NCBI GenBank assembly: GCA_027306955.1
Contig: DAHUXX010000217.1
Location: 1 to 6,699 of the forward strand
Length of the DNA stretch: 6,699 nt
Direction of reading: 5' to 3'
From: Acetobacteraceae bacterium
Lineage (GTDB): Bacteria; Pseudomonadota; Alphaproteobacteria; Acetobacterales; Acetobacteraceae
Numbering within the stretch: the first letter of the stretch is position 1; each line of letters opens with the position of its first letter. Of the stretch, positions 1-4,560 are shown one piece after another. A model generated the notes under the pieces. The model ran no database searches and was not told where the DNA came from. It saw only the letters and a program-made list of their open reading frames with translations. A program made the position numbers and the translations under genes.

Positions 1-1016
1 GGGTAGTTCGGCACGCCCTCGAACATCAGCGTGGTCGCGCCGTTCGCGAGCGGCCCGTAGACGATGTAGGTGTGCCCGGTGACCCAGCCGACATCGGCCG
101 TGCACCAGTAGATGTCGCCCGGTTTGTAGTCGAACACGATCTCGTGGGTGAAGCTCGCCCACACCATGTAGCCACCGGTGGTGTGCAGCACGCCCTTCGG
201 CTTTCCGGTGCTGCCGGAGGTGTAGAGGATGAACATCGGATCCTCGGCGCCCATCGGCTCCGGCGGGCAGTCCGGCGAGGCGGCGGCGGTGATGGCGGCG
301 TAGTCGTGGTCGCGCCCGGCCTGCATCGGCACGCCCGCGCCGGTGACCTTGACCACCACGACGTTCTTCACGCCGGGGCAGGATTTCAGCGCCTCGTCGG
401 CATTGGCCTTGAGCGGCACCTTGCGCCCGCCGCGGCGGCCTTCGTCGGCGGTGATGAGCAGGTTGGAATCGCAGTCGATCAGCCGGTTGGCCAGGCTGTC
501 GGGCGAGAAGCCGCCGAACACCACGGAATGGATCGCCCCGATGCGCGCGCAGGCCAGCATCGCGACGGCCGCTTCCGGCACCATCGGCATGTAGATCGTG
601 ACGCGGTCGCCCTTCTTCGCGCCCAGCGTCTTCAGCGCGTTGGCGAGGCGGCCGACCTGCTCGTGCAATTCGCGATAGGTGATGGTGCGCGAGACGGTGG
701 GATCGTCGCCCTCCCAAATGATGGCGACGCGGTCCGGATGCTGCGCGGCATGGCGGTCGAGGCAGGAGACGGAGGCGTTGAGCACCCCGTCCTCGAACCA
801 TTTGATCGAGACATTGCCGGCGTAGCTGGTGTTCTTGACCTTCGTCGGCGGCCTGATCCAGGCGATACGGCGTGCCTGTTCCGCCCAAAAGCGGTCGGGA
901 TCGCGCGCCGCCGCCTCGTACATCGCCCGGTAGCGTTCGGCGGTGACATGGGCATGCGCGGCGACCTCGGGGCGAACCGGGAAGACCTGGCCGTCGGCGG
1001 GATGGGTATCGGGCAT
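1..1016 (-). CDS. acs: Acetyl-CoA synthetase (AMP-forming), N-terminal part, cut by window edge
   Basis: This enzyme activates acetate to acetyl-CoA through an acetyl-adenylate, using ATP and CoA in the cytoplasm. The first 338 codons are present; the family is about 650 residues, so roughly half is missing beyond base 1. Visible landmarks are the N-terminal Acs domain (DRFWAEQA near residue 41, KWFEDGVLNAS near 72), the arginine-rich CoA-phosphate region ADEGRRGGRK (190-199), the adenylate-forming P-loop YTSGSTGKPKG (265-275) and ADVGWVTGHTY (307-317), which helps form the acetate pocket. The ATG at 1016-1014 is preceded by AGAGGG (1030-1025) with an 8-base spacer, which supports this start. 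It lies downstream of the satP-like transporter on the same strand, so the two probably serve acetate assimilation together. The reading frame is intact. The C-terminal domain with the regulatory acetylated lysine is not in the window. Identity is near certain; propionyl-CoA synthetase is the only close alternative. Confidence 0.96.
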   Translation of the reverse strand, partial: MPDTHPADGQVFPVRPEVAAHAHVTAERYRAMYEAAARDPDRFWAEQARRIAWIRPPTKVKNTSYAGNVSIKWFEDGVLNASVSCLDRHAAQHPDRVAIIWEGDDPTVSRTITYRELHEQVGRLANALKTLGAKKGDRVTIYMPMVPEAAVAMLACARIGAIHSVVFGGFSPDSLANRLIDCDSNLLITADEGRRGGRKVPLKANADEALKSCPGVKNVVVVKVTGAGVPMQAGRDHDYAAITAAASPDCPPEPMGAEDPMFILYTSGSTGKPKGVLHTTGGYMVWASFTHEIVFDYKPGDIYWCTADVGWVTGHTYIVYGPLANGATTLMFEGVPNY

Positions 1017-1137
1017 GTTGGGTTCCCTCTCTCGTCTTGTCAGTCCGGGGCGGTTTCAGGTGGAACCGGCGTCCGGATGGCTGCGCTTGCCGGCCACGCT
1101 AGGCGCCGTCGGCCGCGGGTTCAACCGTGCGGCGTAC

Positions 1138-1163
1138 GGGGACGGCGCCGTGGCACCGTCCCC
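1138..1163 (-). promoter_or_regulatory. Strong intergenic hairpin between satP and acs
   Basis: Read on the minus strand, these 26 bases fold into an 11-bp stem with a 4-base CACG loop. The outer arms are GGGGACGG/CCGTCCCC, and the stem includes one G-U pair. On the plus strand the same position is a C-A mismatch, so the structure favours RNA made in the satP-to-acs direction. No T-run follows. The inner 3' arm could instead pair with 1102-1110 (see findings). The role is unknown; attenuation or mRNA protection in the acs leader is possible. Confidence 0.4.
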
Positions 1164-1184
1164 TTGCGTATCCGTCCGCGGCCA

Positions 1185-1203
1185 GCCGGCCTCGCTGGCC
1201 GGC
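1185..1203 (-). terminator. Stem-loop just after satP
   Basis: A perfect 7-bp inverted repeat, GCCGGCC/GGCCGGC with a TCGCT loop on the plus strand, begins 9 bases after the satP stop. It has no following T-run, so it is not a classical intrinsic terminator. It may be a 3'-end stabiliser, a processing barrier or a partial terminator that lowers read-through into acs. Confidence 0.35.
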
Positions 1204-1212
1204 GCGGCGTGG

Positions 1213-1764
1213 CTACTCGCGCGCGCCGACCGGCAGGACGGTGCGGCCGTGGGTCTCATTGATGATTTCGGCGGCCGCCGCGTAGAAGGCCAGCACGGCG
1301 GTGATCAGGCCGAAGTACCCGCCGAGCGTGTCCAACCCCGCTATGCCGAACAGGTCGCCGAAGCCGAGCAGCGCGAAGGTGATCCACAGCGCGAGGAAGA
1401 TCAGCATCACCGCGCGGTTGAGCGCCAGCGAGCCGATCCACATGTAGAAGGTGAACACGCCCCACATGATCAGCCACCAGCCGACATAGGCGCCGGTCAC
1501 GCCCTTGGCGAAGAACTCCACGAAAAGCGCGAAGGTCCACCAGAACGCGCCGTAGGAGCAGAACGCGACGAAGCCGAAAGTGTTGCCCTTCGCCATTTCC
1601 ATCAGCCCGGCGAAGAACTGGGCGGTGCCGCCGAACGCGAAGGCGGAGGCGAGTACCAGCGGAACCTCTGTCCCGGGGAACCAGCCGGCGTTCACCATGC
1701 TGAGCATCCAAGTCGTGAGCGCGAAGCCGGTGAGCCCCAGCGGCGCGGGATTGGCGAGTTTCAT
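1213..1764 (-). CDS. satP: Acetate/succinate transporter, GPR1/FUN34/YaaH family
   Basis: This predicted inner-membrane protein of 183 residues is close in length to E. coli SatP (188). The N-terminus carries the family signature NPAPLGL (residues 5-11). Six hydrophobic segments follow at roughly 8-26, 35-55, 64-84, 91-110, 117-137 and 145-165, with the typical stretches FGGTAQFFAGLMEMAKGNTFG and YGAFWWTF. Family members form multimeric channels or symporters that move acetate, and in some cases succinate, across the membrane. The ATG at 1764-1762 is chosen because the signature begins at once and a strong GGGAGG (1780-1775) sits 10 bases upstream. The open frame continues upstream to 2058, but that extension is not membrane-like. 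The acs gene lies 196 bases downstream on the same strand, so uptake followed by activation is the obvious joint role. The gene symbol is assigned by family, and substrate range is inferred. Confidence 0.93.
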   Translation of the reverse strand: MKLANPAPLGLTGFALTTWMLSMVNAGWFPGTEVPLVLASAFAFGGTAQFFAGLMEMAKGNTFGFVAFCSYGAFWWTFALFVEFFAKGVTGAYVGWWLIMWGVFTFYMWIGSLALNRAVMLIFLALWITFALLGFGDLFGIAGLDTLGGYFGLITAVLAFYAAAAEIINETHGRTVLPVGARE

Positions 1765-1774
1765 CGGATTTTGA

Positions 1775-1780
1775 CCTCCC
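1775..1780 (-). promoter_or_regulatory. Ribosome binding site of satP
   Basis: GGGAGG on the minus strand lies 10 bases before the ATG at 1764. It decides the satP start against longer in-frame alternatives that reach to 2058. Confidence 0.8.
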
Positions 1781-1849
1781 TTGATTCCTTGTCGGGCGTT
1801 TCGGACGTTTGACGTTATCGACGTGCATCGGGGGGCTTGCGGACAGAAA

Positions 1850-1874
1850 CCCGGGCGCAGTGATCCCGGGCGCA
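1850..1874. repeat. Direct repeat of CCCGGGCGCA
   Basis: The 10-mer CCCGGGCGCA occurs at 1850-1859 and again at 1865-1874, a 15-base period. It lies 86-110 bases upstream of the satP ATG. It could be a paired regulator site, but GC-rich repeats of this length also arise by chance. Confidence 0.3.
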
Positions 1875-1943
1875 CCGCCGCAACGTGGCCAAACCCCGCC
1901 CAATGGCGAGGCGCCGATCCTCGATCCGGGTCAGGCCGGTCTT

Positions 1944-1957
1944 TCGATCGGCATCGA
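1944..1957. promoter_or_regulatory. Inverted repeat TCGAT-N4-ATCGA, possible operator
   Basis: This is a perfect 5-4-5 inverted repeat in the satP/lipoprotein divergent region, about 180 bases upstream of the satP start. It is a candidate protein-binding site only; no matching regulator gene is in the window. Confidence 0.2.
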
Positions 1958-1997
1958 GCTGAGTTTCCTTCCGCCGGACGGTTCGACCGCCCCTGTT

Positions 1998-2011
1998 TTA
2001 CGGAAGCGTAA
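1998..2011. promoter_or_regulatory. Inverted repeat TTACG-GAAG-CGTAA, possible operator
   Basis: This perfect 5-4-5 inverted repeat lies in the most AT-rich patch of the divergent region and has the same layout as the repeat centred 54 bases away at 1944-1957. No gene ends here, so a terminator is unlikely. A regulator site or promoter-proximal element is the better guess. Confidence 0.25.
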
Positions 2012-2113
2012 TCAGATTTCGTTCGGTGTGGAAGAATTTTACGCGCATGCGGCCGCACCGGGCCGTTTTGCCTCCCGGATCAGGCTATTGACGCGATTCG
2101 CCCGGGTCGCGTT

Positions 2114-2143
2114 GCCTCCTCCCTCGCATGCGAGGGAGGAGGC
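2114..2143 (+). promoter_or_regulatory. Perfect 30-base palindrome containing the lipoprotein gene's ribosome binding site
   Basis: The left arm is GCCTCCTCCCTCGCA and the right arm is its exact reverse complement. As RNA it gives a 13-bp stem with a CAUG loop, and the purine-rich right arm GAGGGAGGAGG (2132-2142) is the Shine-Dalgarno sequence. After a U-G pair at 2113/2144 the pairing continues as U2112-A2145, G2111-U2146, C2110-G2147, G2109-C2148 and C2108-G2149, which takes in the whole AUG. Such a leader should block translation unless it is opened, or unless transcription starts inside the palindrome. Confidence 0.6.
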
Positions 2144-2144
2144 G

Positions 2145-2393
2145 ATGCGCCGTGCCTTGCTGGTCGGCCTCCCGCTGCTGGCGCTCGCCGGCTGCGGGAC
2201 GAACAATTTCGACCGGGTCAGCGGCGGCGGCGCCACCGGGGCGGCCACCGGAGCCACGATCGGCCTGATCGGCGGGCCCGTCGGCGTGGGTGTCGGCGCG
2301 CTGATCGGCGCGGGCGTCGGCGCCTTTGCCGGCGGCGCCACCACGCCGCAGCAGATCAACCTCGGCAAGCCGGTGTGGGACCGCAGTCCCTGA
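2145..2393 (+). CDS. Small glycine-zipper lipoprotein, function unknown
   Basis: This is an 82-residue exported protein. The N-terminus MRRALLVGLPLLALAG is a short lipoprotein signal peptide ending in the lipobox L-A-G-C, with the lipidated cysteine at residue 17. The next residue is Gly rather than Asp, which would allow sorting to the outer membrane. Residues 27-64 are almost entirely Gly, Ala, Val, Ile and Thr with GxxxG spacing, the pattern of glycine-zipper membrane segments. A short polar tail (TTPQQINLGKPVWDRSP) follows. The ATG at 2145 is chosen because it starts the signal peptide directly after a GGAGG run. The frame is open further upstream, but that part looks non-coding. The ribosome binding site lies in a perfect palindrome. 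The stop is 6 bases from the stop of the convergent CBS gene. Small proteins of this kind are common in alphaproteobacteria and usually annotated as hypothetical or entericidin-like. I do not assign a function. Confidence 0.8.
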   Translation: MRRALLVGLPLLALAGCGTNNFDRVSGGGATGAATGATIGLIGGPVGVGVGALIGAGVGAFAGGATTPQQINLGKPVWDRSP

Positions 2394-2399
2394 GGCGGA

Positions 2400-2834
2400 C
2401 TACGCCGAGCCGGCGACGTAGGCGCGCAGGCTGTCCACCTCGTGGTCCTGCTGCAGCATCCGCGCCTTCACCACGTCGCCGATCGAGACGATGCCCACCA
2501 TTTCACCGTGGCGCAGCACCGGGAGGTGACGGAAGCGGCCCTCCGTCATCAGCGACATGGCCTCGAGCACCGTCGTCTCGGGCGAAACCGTGCGCAGCGC
2601 GCGCGTCATCAGCTGCCCCGCGGTCATCTCCAGCGCACGCGCGCCGTTGGCCGCGATCGCGTGCATGATGTCGCGCTCGCTGACAATGCCGAGCAGCTGT
2701 TCCGCGGCATCCAGCACCACCACCGCGCCAATCCGCCGGCGCGACAATAGTTCCGTAACGTCAACGACCTTGTCGGTGGGACGGACCGAGGCGACCTCGT
2801 TTCCCTTGTGGCGTAACATGGCGGCGACCGTCAT
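2400..2834 (-). CDS. Two-CBS-domain (Bateman module) protein
   Basis: This 144-residue cytoplasmic protein consists of a tandem CBS pair and little else. CBS1 spans about residues 8-62 and ends in LLGIVSERDIMHAI. CBS2 spans about 76-130, with the matching MVGIVSIGDVVKA at its end and RFRHLPVL before it. Stand-alone CBS pairs bind adenosine nucleotides or similar ligands and modulate partner proteins; the ligand and partner here are unknown. The ATG at 2834 is chosen because GGAGG (2847-2843) lies 8 bases upstream and the family is about 140-145 residues. In-frame ATGs at 2849, 2858 and 2867 and a codon at 2891 are less well placed. The gene follows pdxY by 96 bases on the same strand and could share its transcript. 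It converges on the lipoprotein gene with no room for a shared intergenic terminator. Confidence 0.9.
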   Translation of the reverse strand: MTVAAMLRHKGNEVASVRPTDKVVDVTELLSRRRIGAVVVLDAAEQLLGIVSERDIMHAIAANGARALEMTAGQLMTRALRTVSPETTVLEAMSLMTEGRFRHLPVLRHGEMVGIVSIGDVVKARMLQQDHEVDSLRAYVAGSA

Positions 2835-2842
2835 AACCGTCT

Positions 2843-2847
2843 CCTCC
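2843..2847 (-). promoter_or_regulatory. Ribosome binding site of the CBS gene
   Basis: GGAGG on the minus strand sits 8 bases before the ATG at 2834. It picks this start from four upstream in-frame candidates. Confidence 0.75.
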
Positions 2848-2889
2848 ATTGTTGGCATCGCCACCATGGACCTTCGCGCGCGCAGGAGC

Positions 2890-2911
2890 AAAAACTTGCC
2901 GTGCGGTGCAC
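2890..2911 (-). terminator. Weak hairpin with T-run after pdxY
   Basis: On the minus strand, GTGC-ACC-GCAC is followed by GGCAAG and then five T (2894-2890), starting 19 bases past the pdxY stop. The stem is only 4 bp and the T-run is 6 bases away, so this is at best a leaky terminator between pdxY and the CBS gene. Confidence 0.15.
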
Positions 2912-2930
2912 AATCGCCAGGAGTGCCCGA

Positions 2931-3806
2931 TCAGATCGCGACCACGGTGAACGTAACCGGAGGCGAGACGATTTCCGCCTGGGCGGCCACCAGTGCCAGT
3001 TCCGTCGTTCCGGCTGCCGCGGTGCGCGCGAGCACCGCGTGAACGGCGGCGGCGGCGCGTTCCAGCGCGCGCGGCGCATCGCCTCCGGCGAGACGATGGA
3101 ACAGGAACAAGCCGGCCAGCATGTCGCCGGCGCCGTTGAAGCCGCGCGGCAGGCGCGGCGTACGCAGCCGCCAGGCGAGCGCGCCGTCGCACACGAGCGT
3201 GTCCACCGCGTCGGCGGGTGTCCGCGCCGTGCTTGCGCTCGTCACCAGCACCGTGCGCGGCGGCAAGGCGCGCGCGGCGGCGACGATGCCCGCCTCCGTC
3301 GCGGTGTCCATGCCGGTGAGGAAGCCCAGCTCGAACACGTTGGGTGTCGCGATGTCGGCGGCCGGAATCAGCCGATCGCGGATCGCGGCGGCAACCTCCT
3401 CGCGCACATAGAGATGCCCCTCATCGCCCAGCACCGGATCGCAGGCATAGAGCGCTTGTGGGTTGCCTGCGCGCACCTGCCCCACCGCCTCCAGCACCGA
3501 ATCCTCCGTGCCCGCCGCGCCGAGATAGCCGGAGAGCACGCCGTCGCAGGCGCCGAGTGCCCCGTGCGCCGCGAGTCCGCGCAGCACGGCGGCGACCTCC
3601 TCGGCCGCGAAGACGCGCCCGGCGAACGCGCCATGCCCGGGATGGTTGGAAAACTGCAACGTATGCACCGCCATGACCTCGGCGCCGAGGCGTTGCAGCG
3701 GCAGCACCACCGCGTCGTTGCCCACATGCCCGGCCGCGACATGCGAGTGGATCGACAGAATCCGCAGGTCGCGCCGGGGCGGCCGCTCAGGCCGTGCGCC
3801 CGCCAT
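2931..3806 (-). CDS. pdxY: Pyridoxal kinase, PdxY-like
   Basis: This is a ribokinase-fold kinase of 291 residues (E. coli PdxY is 287) that phosphorylates pyridoxal to pyridoxal 5'-phosphate in the B6 salvage pathway. Family landmarks in order are ILSIHSHVAAGHVGN (17-30), the substrate-side LQFSNHPGHG (50-59), VLSGYLG (90-96), YACDPVLGD (120-128), ATPNVFEL (153-160) and the anion-hole loop FNGAGDMLAG (223-232), with the catalytic Asp at 228. SHVxxGHxGN and QFSNH are typical of pyridoxal kinases rather than other ribokinase-fold sugar kinases. The ATG at 3806 is the nearest in-frame start to the conserved core. It lies inside the end of the SDR gene, giving a 20-base overlap that suggests translational coupling. 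The open frame reaches back to 3869, but that part duplicates SDR coding sequence. Why B6 salvage is coupled to an SDR and an esterase is unclear. Confidence 0.88.
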   Translation of the reverse strand: MAGARPERPPRRDLRILSIHSHVAAGHVGNDAVVLPLQRLGAEVMAVHTLQFSNHPGHGAFAGRVFAAEEVAAVLRGLAAHGALGACDGVLSGYLGAAGTEDSVLEAVGQVRAGNPQALYACDPVLGDEGHLYVREEVAAAIRDRLIPAADIATPNVFELGFLTGMDTATEAGIVAAARALPPRTVLVTSASTARTPADAVDTLVCDGALAWRLRTPRLPRGFNGAGDMLAGLFLFHRLAGGDAPRALERAAAAVHAVLARTAAAGTTELALVAAQAEIVSPPVTFTVVAI

Positions 3807-4530
3807 CCACCGGCAGCAGCACGCCGGTGATGAAGGAGGACGCATCCTCCGCCAGCCAGACGCAGGCATTGGCGATGTCGGAGGGTCTGCTCATCCGCCC
3901 GAGCGGGATCGAGGCGAGGAATTTGGCGCGGTTCTCCGGCGTATCGGGAAGGCCCATGAACTGCTCCAGCAGCCCTGTCGCACCCATCACCGGGCAGATC
4001 GCGTTCACCCGGATGTTCTCTGGCGCCAGCTCGAGGGCCATGCACTGCGTCATCGTGTTGAGCGCCCCCTTGGTGCCGTTGTACCAGACCAGGCCCGGAC
4101 GCGGCCTGATGCCGGCGGTGCTGCTGATGTGGATGATCGAGCCGCCGCGGCCCTGGCGGCGGAACACCGGCAACGCCGCGTGCATCATCCAGTAGATCGA
4201 CTTCACGTTCACGGCGTAGACGCGGTCGAACGTCGCCTCGTCCACGTCGAGCATCTTGCCGTTCTTGTGCGTGGTGCCGGCGTTGTTGACCACGATGTCG
4301 AGCCCGCCAAGCGCCTCCGCCGCCGCGACCATGGCGCGCACGTCCTCGCCCTTGCTGACGTCGCCCACCGCGGCGACGCCGCCCACCGCCCTGGCCACGC
4401 GTTCCGCCGCGGCGGCGTTGATGTCGGTCACGACGACCTTCGCACCCTCCTGCGCGAAGCGCTGCGCGATGCCCTCGCCGAATCCGCCGCCCGCGCCGGT
4501 CACGACCGCGATCTTACCCTGCAAACGCAC
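3787..4530 (-). CDS. Short-chain dehydrogenase/reductase (classical SDR)
   Basis: This cytoplasmic NAD(P)-dependent oxidoreductase of 247 residues has the usual classical SDR length. It shows the nucleotide-binding TGAGGGFG (11-18), an Asp at 36 after the second strand (KVVVTDIN) that usually means NAD(H) preference, NNAG at 82-85, Asn109, and the catalytic Ser137, Tyr150 and Lys154 (ISSTAG and YNGTK). It ends in ITGVLLPVDGGRTA. The glycine motif reads GGFGEG instead of the common GIG, a variant found in a subgroup of FabG-like SDRs. The start is GTG at 4530, supported by GGGAGG (4544-4539) 8 bases upstream. That site lies in a small hairpin. The esterase gene ends 30 bases upstream and pdxY begins within its last codons, so the three are probably one operon. 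The substrate is unknown; annotation as 3-oxoacyl-ACP reductase or glucose dehydrogenase would be over-specific. Confidence 0.93.
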   Translation of the reverse strand: MRLQGKIAVVTGAGGGFGEGIAQRFAQEGAKVVVTDINAAAAERVARAVGGVAAVGDVSKGEDVRAMVAAAEALGGLDIVVNNAGTTHKNGKMLDVDEATFDRVYAVNVKSIYWMMHAALPVFRRQGRGGSIIHISSTAGIRPRPGLVWYNGTKGALNTMTQCMALELAPENIRVNAICPVMGATGLLEQFMGLPDTPENRAKFLASIPLGRMSRPSDIANACVWLAEDASSFITGVLLPVDGGRTA

Positions 4531-4539
4531 TTCGGTTTC

Positions 4540-4556
4540 CTCCCGATGATCGGGAG
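4540..4556 (-). promoter_or_regulatory. Hairpin holding the SDR ribosome binding site
   Basis: On the minus strand CTCCCGAT-C-ATCGGGAG is a perfect 8-bp inverted repeat with a 1-base centre, which folds as 7 bp with a UCA loop. The right arm contains GGGAG of the GGGAGG that serves the GTG at 4530. It lies wholly inside the 30-base gap after the esterase stop. Ribosomes finishing the esterase gene would melt it, so it may couple SDR translation to esterase translation. Confidence 0.45.
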
Positions 4557-4560
4557 CAGG

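Larger units (their letters stand above)
1765..2144. other. Divergent intergenic region between satP and the lipoprotein gene
   Basis: This 380-base gap must carry the satP promoter (minus) and probably the lipoprotein promoter (plus). I see no convincing -35/-10 pair on either strand and no credible small gene. It contains three GACGT copies (1804-1824), a direct repeat of CCCGGGCGCA (1850-1859 and 1865-1874), two inverted repeats of 5-4-5 form (1944-1957 and 1998-2011), a relatively AT-rich patch around 1990-2042, and the palindrome at 2114-2143. Open frames crossing it start at TTG without a ribosome binding site and have unbiased composition. Confidence 0.6.

Noticed and set aside
1111..1140. 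GGGTTCAACC resembling a tRNA T-arm
   Set aside because: No acceptor, D or anticodon arms can be built around it and no tRNA fits the 196-base gap.
72..1262. Long plus-strand open frame over the acs region
   Set aside because: It lies antisense to acs, which has strong motifs in its own frame; the composition is that of a shadow frame.
1213..2058. N-terminally extended satP-like protein of 281 residues
   Set aside because: The extra 98 residues are polar and Arg-rich, and the family signature and strong ribosome binding site both point to the ATG at 1764.
2088..2116. TTGACG as a -35 box for the lipoprotein gene
   Set aside because: At 17-base spacing the -10 position reads GTTGCC, too far from any consensus to call a promoter.
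1809..2144. Upstream in-frame extension of the lipoprotein gene
   Set aside because: It would begin at TTG without a ribosome binding site and would bury the signal peptide and lipobox in mid-protein.
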